NCBI GenBank assembly: GCA_002381565.1
Contig: DFWZ01000040.1
Coordinates: forward strand, 1-64,000
Origin: Gallionella sp. UBA4121
GTDB taxonomy: Bacteria > Pseudomonadota > Gammaproteobacteria > Burkholderiales > Gallionellaceae
DNA length: 64,000 nt
Direction of reading: 5' to 3'
Position 1 is the stretch's first letter, and the number at the start of each line of letters is the position of its first letter. Shown in pieces: positions 8,963-17,298 of this stretch. The notes beneath the pieces are model-generated. The model was not told where the DNA came from. It searched no databases and worked only from the letters and a program-made list of their open reading frames with translations. Both the position numbers and the translations under genes were made by a program.

Positions 8963-9886
8963 ATGATAGTGGTAGCTGCAATATACAAATTTGTGAAACT
9001 GAATGATTGTGCAGCAATGCGCGAACCGTTGCTGGCGCGATGCGATGCGCTGGGCATAACGGGCACGCTGCTGCTCGCAACTGAGGGCATCAACGGCACA
9101 ATCGCGGGTACACGCGCCGGCATCGACCAGATATTGAGCTATTTACGCTGCGACCCGCGCCTGGCGGATCTGGAGCACAAGGAATCCACTGCCGACCTGC
9201 CGCCGTTTTACCGCATGAAGGTCAAGCTGAAAAATGAGATCGTGACCATGGGCGTGCCCGGCATTGATCCTACCGAACAGGTTGGGCTATACGTCAACCC
9301 TGAAGACTGGAACGCGCTGATCAGCGACCCCGATGTATTGCTGATCGACACGCGTAACGATTACGAGGTGGAGGTGGGCACCTTCCGTGGCGCTGTCGAT
9401 CCGCGCATCACCACCTTCCGCGAATTCCCAGAGTACGTTAAAAAACACATCGATCCGCAGAAGAAGCCTCGCATCGCGATGTTCTGCACCGGCGGAATAC
9501 GCTGCGAAAAAGCCTCGGCCTATATGCTGCAACAGGGATTTCCCGAGGTCTATCACCTGCAGGGCGGAATACTGAAATATCTGGAAAACGTGCCCGAGGA
9601 AGAAAGCCTGTGGCAAGGCGAATGCTTCGTGTTCGACCAGCGCGTAGCGGTAGGACATGGACTGGCGCCCGGCCATTATGAACTGTGTTATGGCTGTTCT
9701 CGCCCGATCACGGCGGATGCAAAAAATTCCGCCAAATATCAGGCGGGTATTTCCTGCCCGAATTGTTTTGATTCCCTTACCCCGGAAAAACGCGCTGCCG
9801 CGATGGAGCGACAAAAACAGGTCACGCTGTCCGTCCGGCGCGGCGAGGCACACATAGGCCGTCGACGGAAGGCAAAGGCTGCATAG
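8963..9886 (+). CDS. trhO: tRNA uridine(34) hydroxylase TrhO
   Basis: The 307-residue protein has the three parts of the YceA/TrhO family: an acylphosphatase-like N-terminal domain (LLATEGINGTIAGTRAGIDQ), a rhodanese domain with active-site cysteine in FCTGGIRCEKASAYM (about residue 177), and a C-terminal region with CYGCSRPI and CPNC, a likely zinc site. TrhO hydroxylates uridine 34 of several tRNAs on the path to 5-methoxyuridine or cmo5U, using O2. The start is supported by AGAGGTAGAAA before the ATG. Confidence 0.93.
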   Translation: MIVVAAIYKFVKLNDCAAMREPLLARCDALGITGTLLLATEGINGTIAGTRAGIDQILSYLRCDPRLADLEHKESTADLPPFYRMKVKLKNEIVTMGVPGIDPTEQVGLYVNPEDWNALISDPDVLLIDTRNDYEVEVGTFRGAVDPRITTFREFPEYVKKHIDPQKKPRIAMFCTGGIRCEKASAYMLQQGFPEVYHLQGGILKYLENVPEEESLWQGECFVFDQRVAVGHGLAPGHYELCYGCSRPITADAKNSAKYQAGISCPNCFDSLTPEKRAAAMERQKQVTLSVRRGEAHIGRRRKAKAA

Positions 9887-9910
9887 CAGATCCGCCCGGC
9901 TGCGGCACGA

Positions 9911-10438
9911 TCAATGTGCTGCCGTGAGGCGATACCACAACCACAGCCCTGCCCCGACAATCACCAGCCAACCCGTGATACGCACCAGAGTCGCAATGCC
10001 CGCATCCCAGTCAAGCACACCCCAGCGGCTGAAGATTTCAGTCCAGTCGTGCTCCCCGTTGCCGACCAGCGGCAAAACCCGGGCGCGCGCATCTGCCATA
10101 TAGACGGCGATATTGAACAAATTCTCGCCCAGCCAGAGCACGCAAAAGGCAAAAGACAATGCCGCGCGCTGACGAAAAAAGGAAACACCGGCAGCCAGCG
10201 GAAACAACAACTGTCCCAGCGTGCCGCCATAGACGGTCAGCCGGTCACTCAACAGGCCGAACAGCGGATGTCCCGCTTCATGAAACGCCAGGTTGGCACT
10301 GTCCAGCAGAAACACCCAATGCCCATCGGTATGCGCCAGCCATACAATCAGCAGCGCGGCAACGACATAGCCTGACAATCCCCAGGCTGTAACCGGTGTC
10401 CACTCTTCATCAACCGAAAAGCGCCCGTAAAAATCCAT
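9911..10438 (-). CDS. Uncharacterised membrane protein with HEAGH motif
   Basis: The 175-residue product has about four or five hydrophobic segments (around 20-40, 75-88, 95-115, 150-170). Between the first two is LAFHEAGHPLFGLL (about residues 50-63), an HExxH zinc-site motif at the membrane surface, as in site-2 and related membrane metalloproteases. A second ligand motif is not obvious: the GENLFNIAVYMADARA segment could supply one. I do not recognise a named family. It follows the 161-residue gene by 6 bases, so the two are probably co-transcribed. Confidence 0.6.
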   Translation of the reverse strand: MDFYGRFSVDEEWTPVTAWGLSGYVVAALLIVWLAHTDGHWVFLLDSANLAFHEAGHPLFGLLSDRLTVYGGTLGQLLFPLAAGVSFFRQRAALSFAFCVLWLGENLFNIAVYMADARARVLPLVGNGEHDWTEIFSRWGVLDWDAGIATLVRITGWLVIVGAGLWLWYRLTAAH

Positions 10439-10444
10439 GCCGGG

Positions 10445-10930
10445 TCAGAGTGTTTTGATCTGCATGCCGCGCTGCATTGCAGCCTGCTGCACGGCTGAGA
10501 CAACTTCTTCGCAGGGTGCATGATCACGGCCTTCGGGAAAACGTGCCAGCACGGCCTTGGAAAACTCACTGATGGTATGAAGATGGCCGACCTGATCTTT
10601 TGACAACGGGCGCGCCGCCTGAAAAAACAGCATTCCGCTGCGGCGGGTAACGGCAAGCAGGTAGAAATCGAAGCCATGTGAGGTAACATGTTTATCCCGC
10701 ACCTCAAAAAATTTCGTCTCGCTGTCTGGCGCCGTTTCGCCCGATGACCCGATACGGCTTACCACTTCCTCGATAAACGGTTGTGCCAGATTCAGGTGCG
10801 GCGCGAGCGTCATGTGGTATTGCCCCGGGCGCTCGATGACCAGCGGATTTTCCAGCGGCGGCGTCTTGCCGGGGCGGAAAAAAATCAGGTACAGAATGCT
10901 CAGCGTAATAAGGGTGGTGAATTCAATCAT
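10445..10930 (-). CDS. Uncharacterised membrane-anchored protein
   Basis: A 161-residue protein with one N-terminal hydrophobic helix (MIEFTTLITLSILYLIFF) followed by a soluble domain with no motif I can name (VIERPGQYHMTLAPHLNLAQ near residue 32, then KFFEVRDKHVTSHGFDFYLL). It is the first gene of a pair with the HEAGH membrane protein. A 7-base-period array lies immediately upstream of its start. No function is proposed. Confidence 0.6.
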   Translation of the reverse strand: MIEFTTLITLSILYLIFFRPGKTPPLENPLVIERPGQYHMTLAPHLNLAQPFIEEVVSRIGSSGETAPDSETKFFEVRDKHVTSHGFDFYLLAVTRRSGMLFFQAARPLSKDQVGHLHTISEFSKAVLARFPEGRDHAPCEEVVSAVQQAAMQRGMQIKTL

Positions 10931-10934
10931 GGCA

Positions 10935-10969
10935 GGATTAAGGATTAAGGATTGAGAATTGAGGGTTCA
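10935..10969. repeat. 7-base-period array (GGATTAA/GGATTGA words)
   Basis: Five consecutive 7-base words: GGATTAA, GGATTAA, GGATTGA, GAATTGA, GGGTTCA. It begins 4 bases upstream of the start codon at 10930 and therefore occupies the position where a ribosome site or promoter would be expected. Confidence 0.75.
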
Positions 10970-11021
10970 GACCGCAAGTGCCTTGCCCGCACGTTGGCTG
11001 CGCCGTTGTTGCGTGCAGGAC

Positions 11022-12122
11022 TCATCGCGCACTCCCCGGTATTTTCGGTGTCGAGCACACCACATCCGCGTTCTGCGCGCGATGCCGCAGCGCATGGTCT
11101 ATCAGCACCAGCGCCAGCATCGCCTCCGCAATCGGTGTGGCGCGTATCCCGACGCAGGGGTCGTGGCGACCGTGCGTTTCCACCATCACCGGCTCGCCCT
11201 GCAAGTTGATGGAGCGGCGTGGGATGCGGATGCTGGACGTAGGCTTGATCGCCAGGTGAGCGACAATGTCCTGCCCTGTGGAAATGCCGCCCAGGATGCC
11301 GCCGGCGTTGTTGGAGAGGAACCCCTCAGGCGTCATCTCGTCGCCATGCTCGCTGCCCTTTTGCGTCACACAACCGAAGCCCGCCCCTATTTCCACACCT
11401 TTTGCGGCATTGATGCCCATCAGGGCGTAGGCAATTTCCGCATCCAGCCTGTCATACACCGGCTCGCCCCAGCCCACCGGCACGTTTTCTGCCACCACCG
11501 TCAGCTTCGCGCCTATGGAGTCGCCGGATTTGCGCAGCGCATCCATGTAATCTTCCAGAGGCGCCACCAGACTGGCATCGGCCGCAAAGAACGGATTGTC
11601 ATTCACCCCAATCCAGCTCTTGAACGGCATGTCGATGTCACCCAGTTGCGAAATAAAGCCGCGTATCACCACGCCGTAGCGTTCAGACAGCCACTTCTTG
11701 GCAATTGCGCCGGCCGCCACACGCACCGCTGTTTCACGTGCCGAGGAGCGACCGCCACCGCGATGGTCGCGGAAACCGTATTTCTGCGTGTAGGTGTAAT
11801 CGGCGTGCCCCGGACGGAACGTCTCGCTGATATTGCCGTAATCACGGCTGCGCTGATCTTCGTTGCGGATCAGCAGTGCAATCGGCGTGCCTGTGGTCTT
11901 GCCCTCGAACACGCCTGAGAGAATTTCCACCGTGTCCGATTCGCGGCGCTGCGTAACGTGGCGCGACGTGCCGGGCTTACGCCGGTCCAGATCATGTTGG
12001 ATATCAGCCTCGGTCAATGCCAGTCCGGGCGGGCATCCATCCACCACGCAGCCGATCGCAGCGCCATGCGATTCGCCAAACGAAGTCACTGTAAAAATGG
12101 TACCGAATGTATTTCCTGACAT
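11022..12122 (-). CDS. aroC: Chorismate synthase
   Basis: A 366-residue protein with the family's N-terminal GESHGAAIGCVVDGCPPGL, the DYTYTQKYGFRDHRGGGRSS loop that binds FMN and substrate, and GQDIVAHLAIKPTSSI. It converts EPSP to chorismate in the last shared step of aromatic amino-acid synthesis, using reduced FMN. Length and motifs are normal. It stands alone on minus, opposite the oxidoreductase gene at 12222. Confidence 0.97.
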   Translation of the reverse strand: MSGNTFGTIFTVTSFGESHGAAIGCVVDGCPPGLALTEADIQHDLDRRKPGTSRHVTQRRESDTVEILSGVFEGKTTGTPIALLIRNEDQRSRDYGNISETFRPGHADYTYTQKYGFRDHRGGGRSSARETAVRVAAGAIAKKWLSERYGVVIRGFISQLGDIDMPFKSWIGVNDNPFFAADASLVAPLEDYMDALRKSGDSIGAKLTVVAENVPVGWGEPVYDRLDAEIAYALMGINAAKGVEIGAGFGCVTQKGSEHGDEMTPEGFLSNNAGGILGGISTGQDIVAHLAIKPTSSIRIPRRSINLQGEPVMVETHGRHDPCVGIRATPIAEAMLALVLIDHALRHRAQNADVVCSTPKIPGSAR

Positions 12123-12221
12123 GGCGTATCTCGCAAAAATAGTCCGTGGAGTTTAACATAGAGGCGCATTCCACAAAAAGCCGTTGTTCCCTGCACCAAA
12201 ACTTGTGAAAAGGTTTTACAA

Positions 12222-13223
12222 ATGAAAACCATCCTGATGAGCACCGCCGGCGATGCGAGCGTCCTGCAACTGCACGAAATCGCCAAACCAGACCTGCCTT
12301 CCGCGCATCATCTGCGCGTCAAACTCGCCGCCGCAGGCATAAACCCGCTTGATACCAAACTGCGCGCAAAAGCGCTGTACCACCCTGACAAGCTGCCCGC
12401 AATACTCGGCTGTGATGGCGCCGGGATAGTCGATGAAGTTGGCAGTGAGGTTACGCGCTTCAAGGCGGGTGATGCGGTGTATTTCTGTAACGGCGGAATC
12501 GGCGACGAGCCGGGAAACTACGCCGAATACACCACGTTGCACGAGGAATATTGCGCCGCCAGCCCGGCCAACATCGACCTGCACGATGCGGCTGCCCTGC
12601 CTCTGGCCTACATCACCGCCCGGGAAGCACTGGTCGAGCGCGCCAACCTGCAGGCAGGACAAACGATACTCATCCACGCCGCAGCAGGTGGGGTGGGACA
12701 CCTCGCCGTGCAGCTGGCCCACCATCTGGGTGCGCGTATTGCCATCACGGTGAGCGATACCAAAAAAGCCGGTCTGGTACATTCCCTCGGTGCAACTAAA
12801 ATCATCAATTACAAGGAGCAGGACTTCGTACAGGAAACCCTGAACTGGACGGATGGGCTGGGCGCAGATGTGGTGTTCGATACAGTAGGAGGCGATACGT
12901 TTCTGCGTTCGCTGCAAGCCGCACGCGTCGGCGGCAAAGTCGTCACCTTGCTTTCCACGCCGCTGTCGCTGGCCGACACACAACTGGCAAGAGTGCGCAA
13001 CCTGTCGCTGTGCTATGAAATGATGCTCACCCCGCAACTGATGAATCTGCACGATGCACGCGTCCGGCAGCGCAAAATCCTCGAAGACGCTGCAAAGCGG
13101 GTTGAGGCGGGCGAACTCGGCGTGCTGGTCACGCACCGCATGCCTCTGGCACAGGCATGCGACGCGCACCGCCTGATCGAGGCCGGCGGCGTGACGGGCA
13201 AAATCATTCTGACGATGGAATAA
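12222..13223 (+). CDS. Quinone-oxidoreductase-like MDR dehydrogenase
   Basis: The product has 333 residues and the medium-chain dehydrogenase/reductase fold. An N-terminal GroES-like domain (GINPLDTKLR, GCDGAGIVDEVG) is followed by a Rossmann domain with AAAGGVGHLAVQLAHHLGA (about residues 150-170). The cysteines for a structural zinc are absent, which points to the zinc-free QOR (quinone oxidoreductase) branch that uses NADPH. The substrate is not evident. The ribosome site is poor (AAAGG then a TTTTAC stretch before ATG). Confidence 0.8.
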   Translation: MKTILMSTAGDASVLQLHEIAKPDLPSAHHLRVKLAAAGINPLDTKLRAKALYHPDKLPAILGCDGAGIVDEVGSEVTRFKAGDAVYFCNGGIGDEPGNYAEYTTLHEEYCAASPANIDLHDAAALPLAYITAREALVERANLQAGQTILIHAAAGGVGHLAVQLAHHLGARIAITVSDTKKAGLVHSLGATKIINYKEQDFVQETLNWTDGLGADVVFDTVGGDTFLRSLQAARVGGKVVTLLSTPLSLADTQLARVRNLSLCYEMMLTPQLMNLHDARVRQRKILEDAAKRVEAGELGVLVTHRMPLAQACDAHRLIEAGGVTGKIILTME

Positions 13224-13237
13224 AACAAAAAACAATT

Positions 13238-13463
13238 GTCCACGAAAGACACGAAGAGCACGAAATAGACCTTAAAAATTTTGAGCCGCAGATTGCATAA
13301 ACAAACTCTGTTATTCAATTTGTTACAAATTTTTTAGCCCACCAAAAAAGTTTGGCCACACTATCTTGATTACCCTTCGTTTTATCTTGTGTAATCTGTT
13401 CAATTTGTAGACACGTTTTTGAAGCTTTTTATATTTTTCGTGACTTTCGTGTCTTTCGTGGAC
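13238..13463. repeat. Palindromic intergenic element with 9-base period, copy 1
   Basis: Left arm 13238-13270 (TCCACGAAAGACACGAAGAG and on) and right arm about 13433-13463 (TTCGTGACTTTCGTGTCTTT and on) are inverted copies, identical over about 18 bases. Each arm is built of 9-base words of the form CACGAAANN. The 160-base middle is AT-rich and contains a TGTGTAATCTG stretch related to the element at 57899-58011. It fills the gap before tatD. Confidence 0.75.
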
Positions 13464-13479
13464 GAAAATGGGTTTAAAA

Positions 13480-14289
13480 ATGTACCTAATCGACACACAC
13501 TGTCATCTGGATGCCGCCGAATTCGGCGGGCAGCAGGCCGCGCTCTTGCGGTCCGCACAGACGGCAGGTGTCGGCCGCATCGTCATTCCTTCTGTGGAAC
13601 GCGCCAATTTCGCCGCCGTTCGCACGCTCTGCGAACAACACCCGGACTGCTCGCCCGCTTACGGCATACATCCTATGTATGCAGACGCTGCAACGCCCGA
13701 AGATATGAACGTTTTACGTGACTATCTGCGTGAACATCGGCCTGTCGCGGTCGGCGAAATCGGCCTGGATTTTTTCATCGAGCATTACGATCAGGCACGG
13801 CAGGAACACTATTTTCTTGAACAACTCAGGCTGGCGCGCAAATTCGACCTGCCGGTGCTGCTGCATATTCGCCGCGCACAGGACACCGTGCTAGGGCACC
13901 TGCGAAAAATCAGGGTGCGCGGCATCGCCCATGCCTTCAGCGGCAGTCGCCAGCAAGCTGACGAATTCATCAAACTGGGATTCAAGCTGGGTTTTGGCGG
14001 TGCCGCAACTTACCCGCGCGCCACGCGCCTGCGTGAATTAGCCGCAACCCTGCCGCTTGAGAGCATCGTGCTGGAAACCGATGCACCTGATATGCCACCT
14101 GAATTCGTGGCGCGCGGCCAGCCGAACAAGCCTGAATATCTGCCGCGCATCGCGCAGACGCTGGCCCAATTGCGCGGCATGTCTCCGGAGGAACTTGCTC
14201 AGGCTACGACGCAAAACGCCCTGAATGCTCTGCCAAAATTAACAAACCGGCCCGATTCCCGCCTGTTAAAAAAACCAAGTATTGACTAA
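13480..14289 (+). CDS. tatD: TatD-family metal-dependent deoxyribonuclease
   Basis: A 269-residue TIM-barrel hydrolase with metal ligands in YLIDTHCHLDA at the N-terminus, EIGLDFF (about residue 92), LLHIRRAQD (about 127), and ETDAPDMPP (about 204). Members cut DNA 3'-5' and act in DNA repair or turnover; some are tRNA-processing factors. Start 13480 fits the family best (MYLIDTHCHLD); the in-frame ATG at 13468 would add four residues. The sequence just upstream is the right arm of a palindromic repeat, so the native translation signals were either supplied or displaced by it. Confidence 0.9.
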   Translation: MYLIDTHCHLDAAEFGGQQAALLRSAQTAGVGRIVIPSVERANFAAVRTLCEQHPDCSPAYGIHPMYADAATPEDMNVLRDYLREHRPVAVGEIGLDFFIEHYDQARQEHYFLEQLRLARKFDLPVLLHIRRAQDTVLGHLRKIRVRGIAHAFSGSRQQADEFIKLGFKLGFGGAATYPRATRLRELAATLPLESIVLETDAPDMPPEFVARGQPNKPEYLPRIAQTLAQLRGMSPEELAQATTQNALNALPKLTNRPDSRLLKKPSID

Positions 14290-14344
14290 GCAATCAAGAG
14301 ACAATAGCAAAGCCACTACTTATGCGCGGGAACGACGACACCGC

Positions 14345-14357
14345 TATAATCCCGCCA
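14345..14357 (+). promoter_or_regulatory. Possible leaderless promoter of tcdA (TATAAT next to ATG)
   Basis: A consensus TATAAT at 14345-14350 sits 6 bases before the tcdA ATG, where transcription would begin at the start codon. No Shine-Dalgarno is present between them. No good -35 hexamer is visible 16-18 bases upstream, so this is a weak call. Confidence 0.35.
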
Positions 14358-15085
14358 TGAAAAATACCACTCCACCCCAGTTTGAACGCACCGAAATCCT
14401 GATAGGTATTGAAGGCATCGCCCGGCTCGCCAGCCGCCACGTATTTGTCGCCGGCATGGGCGGCGTAGGTTCTTACTGCACCGAGGCGCTGGCTCGCGCC
14501 GGCATCGGCCGCCTGACACTGCTCGACCACGACGTGGTGGCGATCAGCAACATCAACCGCCAATTGCCAGCCCTGCTGTCCACTGTCGGACAGTCCAAGG
14601 CCGAACTGATGAAGGCTCGCATCGCGGACATCAATCCCGATTGTGTCGTCACGCTGATACGCACTTTTTTGGGTCCCGAAAATGTCCATGAGCTGGTGCC
14701 GCATGACTGCGATTTCGTGATCGATTGCATCGACTCGATGAACTGCAAAGTCGCGCTGCTCGCCCACAGCGTGTCGCTGGGATTGAACGTCGCCTCGAGC
14801 ATGGGTGCCGGCAACAAGCTCGATCCCTCGCGCATCCGTGTCGCCGACATCAGCGAGACCAGCGTCTGTCCGCTGGCGCGCGAGATGCGCAAGCACTTGC
14901 GCGATTTGGGTATCAAACAAGGCGTGTTGACAGTCTATACCGATGAGAATCCCAGACCGCCGCTGCCCCCCCAACCCGTCGACAGAGGCCGTCCGCGCTC
15001 AGTAAACGGCACCATCAGCTACATGCCGCCACTGTTCGGCTACATGCTGGCCGGGGCTGTGATCAACAAGCTGCTGGCAGAATAG
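14357..15085 (+). CDS. tcdA: tRNA threonylcarbamoyladenosine dehydratase
   Basis: The 242-residue protein is an E1/ThiF-like enzyme: GMGGVGSYCTEALARAGIGR is the nucleotide-binding loop, VAISNINRQLPAL the conserved arginine segment, and DFVIDCIDSMNCK follows. The catalytic cysteine probably lies in ISETSVCPLAREMRK. TcdA cyclises t6A37 of tRNA to ct6A with ATP, using sulfur-relay partners. The ATG at 14357 is preferred to the longer frame from 14282, which would overlap tatD; this matches the family's N-terminus (FERTEILIG). Confidence 0.9.
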   Translation: MKNTTPPQFERTEILIGIEGIARLASRHVFVAGMGGVGSYCTEALARAGIGRLTLLDHDVVAISNINRQLPALLSTVGQSKAELMKARIADINPDCVVTLIRTFLGPENVHELVPHDCDFVIDCIDSMNCKVALLAHSVSLGLNVASSMGAGNKLDPSRIRVADISETSVCPLAREMRKHLRDLGIKQGVLTVYTDENPRPPLPPQPVDRGRPRSVNGTISYMPPLFGYMLAGAVINKLLAE

Positions 15086-15120
15086 CCGGTAGCAGGCCGG
15101 CAACTGGCGGGGCGCAAGGA

Positions 15121-15513
15121 TTAACTTTCCCTGTTGCGCATATGGTCTGCGACCTTGGCGAATGCATCCGACAGCTCATGGCGCAGCGCCTCATCTTCAA
15201 CCACCTCGCCCAGCGCCTGATTCATGCACATCATCCACTGGTCGCGCTCGGCATTGCCAATGGCAAAGGGCAGATGACGCCGGCGCAGCATGGGGTGACC
15301 ATATTGCTCGATAAACAGCTGCGGCCCGCCCATCCAGCCGGACAGAAACTTGAACAGCTTGTCGTTCGCGCCCTGCAGATCGTCCGCATGCAACTTTCGG
15401 ATGCCATAAGCCTCCGGCAGCTCATCCATTAATTCATAAAAACGACGCACCAGCGCCCGTACTTTTTCCGCCCCGCCGATACGCTGATAGTGTGTTTGTT
15501 GTTCCGTTTGCAT
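15121..15513 (-). CDS. Group II truncated haemoglobin
   Basis: A 130-residue 2-over-2 globin (TrHbII). It has the proximal region KLFKFLSGWMGGPQLFIEQYGHPMLRRRHL, where the histidine of YGHPMLRRRH is the family's F8 position, and the E-helix tyrosine and tryptophan typical of group II in later parts (AERDQWMMCMNQAL). Such proteins bind O2, NO or sulfide. The start at 15513 avoids overlap with the pldA stop (15516) and is preceded by GGGAATGG; a start at 15522 is also possible. Confidence 0.88.
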   Translation of the reverse strand: MQTEQQTHYQRIGGAEKVRALVRRFYELMDELPEAYGIRKLHADDLQGANDKLFKFLSGWMGGPQLFIEQYGHPMLRRRHLPFAIGNAERDQWMMCMNQALGEVVEDEALRHELSDAFAKVADHMRNRES

Positions 15514-15515
15514 AT

Positions 15516-16628
15516 TTACCATTCCCTGAATGAAAAACCCAGTCCTATTGTCGTCTGGCGGTAGTTGTAGTCGATCAGGCTCTCGCCATAACCGCTGGTA
15601 ATCTGTGCGTGCATGCGCGCCGCCGTACCCAATGCGACAGGCATAGACCAGTCGAGCTGCATGAAACCCAGGTTTTGATTGGTGTTCAGATTGTTGCGCA
15701 GCAGCAGCGCGACCGACTGCGATTTATTGTCCGGCTCCCAGCGCACCACCACATCGCCATGTCCCATATAGTGGGTAATGTCGGGATTATCATCTTTAAA
15801 GGAACTTTCCGGAACACGCCACCAGCCGCGCCCCAGCAGCGAAATATTGTCCCATTCCCAGCCGCCTTGCGCATACACGCGGTTCCAGCTGCGCGACTCA
15901 GGTTTCGAGCGACCATTCGACTGGTGAAGAAACCCTAAATTGAACAGTCTCAATCCGGTTTCATTGCCCGTGGCAAAGGTAGCGATCACCTCGGGTTCAT
16001 AATTTGTTTCACGGAATGGCGATGAATTGCGCGTGTTGAAAACCTGCCAATTGGACTGCTGGGTATACCCCCCCCACAGACGAAAGGTTTTAAATCCCAA
16101 TGCATCAATGTCATTTTTCGTATACATGCTCGTCTTGAAACTCAACAGGTACTTGGCTTCCAGCGAGTCCAGGTCATACGGCGTCAATACAGCATTACCG
16201 ATCCCCGGGGAACTTGGCTGCCTGTTCAGGCTGTCGGTTTTTCGAAATATCAGATAATTTTGTTTGTGCAGTTGCAACCGGTCCAGACTGCTCTGATCGC
16301 GGGGAGGACGATTATCAAGATTCCACAGCCGGGTCAGATAGGTGCGTCTGGAAACTGAGTTATCCCTTTTTACCACGCTTTCTGTCGCAGTTGCAGCGGG
16401 CTCGTCTGACTCGTCTGACTCGGGCTGTACCCGCACAGCAACAGGCACCGTGGCAACCGTGGCTGTCGCGTTATCGAAACATTTGAGGCGTTCGACATCG
16501 TTGCCCGGGAAATTTTTCGCACACTGCGCGAACGCATCAGCGCCGGCGCTGGCCACCGGTACGACACCTGAAAACAACGCGAACAGCAGCGCACAGCATA
16601 ACTTATTGAAATTACAATTATTTCTCAT
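15516..16628 (-). CDS. pldA: Outer-membrane phospholipase A (OMPLA)
   Basis: The product has 370 residues: a signal peptide (cut near ASAGA, residue 30), a linker of about 70 residues, then a 12-strand barrel domain. The active-site block reads FLHQSNGRSKPESRSWNRVY, with catalytic His and Ser in HQSNG and Asn in SWNR, exactly as in OMPLA. The barrel ends in W, as outer-membrane proteins often end in an aromatic residue. PldA hydrolyses phospholipids that reach the outer leaflet, which makes it functionally close to the Mla system at the left of the window although not linked to it. Confidence 0.93.
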   Translation of the reverse strand: MRNNCNFNKLCCALLFALFSGVVPVASAGADAFAQCAKNFPGNDVERLKCFDNATATVATVPVAVRVQPESDESDEPAATATESVVKRDNSVSRRTYLTRLWNLDNRPPRDQSSLDRLQLHKQNYLIFRKTDSLNRQPSSPGIGNAVLTPYDLDSLEAKYLLSFKTSMYTKNDIDALGFKTFRLWGGYTQQSNWQVFNTRNSSPFRETNYEPEVIATFATGNETGLRLFNLGFLHQSNGRSKPESRSWNRVYAQGGWEWDNISLLGRGWWRVPESSFKDDNPDITHYMGHGDVVVRWEPDNKSQSVALLLRNNLNTNQNLGFMQLDWSMPVALGTAARMHAQITSGYGESLIDYNYRQTTIGLGFSFREW

Positions 16629-16633
16629 AACAT

Positions 16634-17167
16634 TTACAAAAGAGGAAAATGTGCCAGCACCCGGTAATTCACCTCACCGTCCTGCTGCTGCGATTGTACC
16701 AAGGCAAACTCTTTAATCCGCCAGCATACCGGTTGCATTGCCGGCAGCGGATCATCCCGAAAGCTGACATTGCGCAACAGTGTGACATGCGGTTTGTATT
16801 CATGTTGATTGAAGCGGAAGCGATGCCGGATTAAATGGCGTTCCAGTTCGCTTACCAGCTGCACAAGCCGGGGCGGCACGAGGCTAGGTGCGGCATACAG
16901 AATATGGTTGTGCCCCCAGTAGCGCGCCTCATCGAAACACAGGTCAAACCTTCCCGAACTGACTTCACGCGCCGCCAATTGCAACGCTTCCAGACGCGCC
17001 ACCTCAACCTCCCCTATAAACACCAGAGTGGCATGCAACGTTTCGGTGCGCATCACACGCCCCAGGTCTTTCAGCTTCGTCTGCCAGGCGGCAAGCGCAC
17101 GGCGTTCAGAGACGCTGGGCCAAAGCGCCAGGAAAATGCGCGCGGTATCGGGAAATTGGTTCGTCAT
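16634..17167 (-). CDS. thpR: RNA 2',3'-cyclic phosphodiesterase (2H family)
   Basis: A 177-residue protein with the two HxTx motifs of the 2H phosphoesterases: HATLVFIGEV (about residue 44) and HVTLLRNVSF (about 126). These proteins (ThpR/LigT) open 2',3'-cyclic phosphates at RNA ends. It starts upstream of pldA with a 5-base gap, so pldA and the globin gene may be read from the same transcript. Confidence 0.9.
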   Translation of the reverse strand: MTNQFPDTARIFLALWPSVSERRALAAWQTKLKDLGRVMRTETLHATLVFIGEVEVARLEALQLAAREVSSGRFDLCFDEARYWGHNHILYAAPSLVPPRLVQLVSELERHLIRHRFRFNQHEYKPHVTLLRNVSFRDDPLPAMQPVCWRIKEFALVQSQQQDGEVNYRVLAHFPLL

Positions 17168-17298
17168 AAGTTCGATATTTTATCCTCAATCAGTTCATGG
17201 TCGAGCAGAACGCTGCAATCAGGTAAAATACGCGCCAGATAAATAAAACCCTGAAAACCAATTCGTTGATGAAAAAATTTTCAGGGCAAAGGAACATC

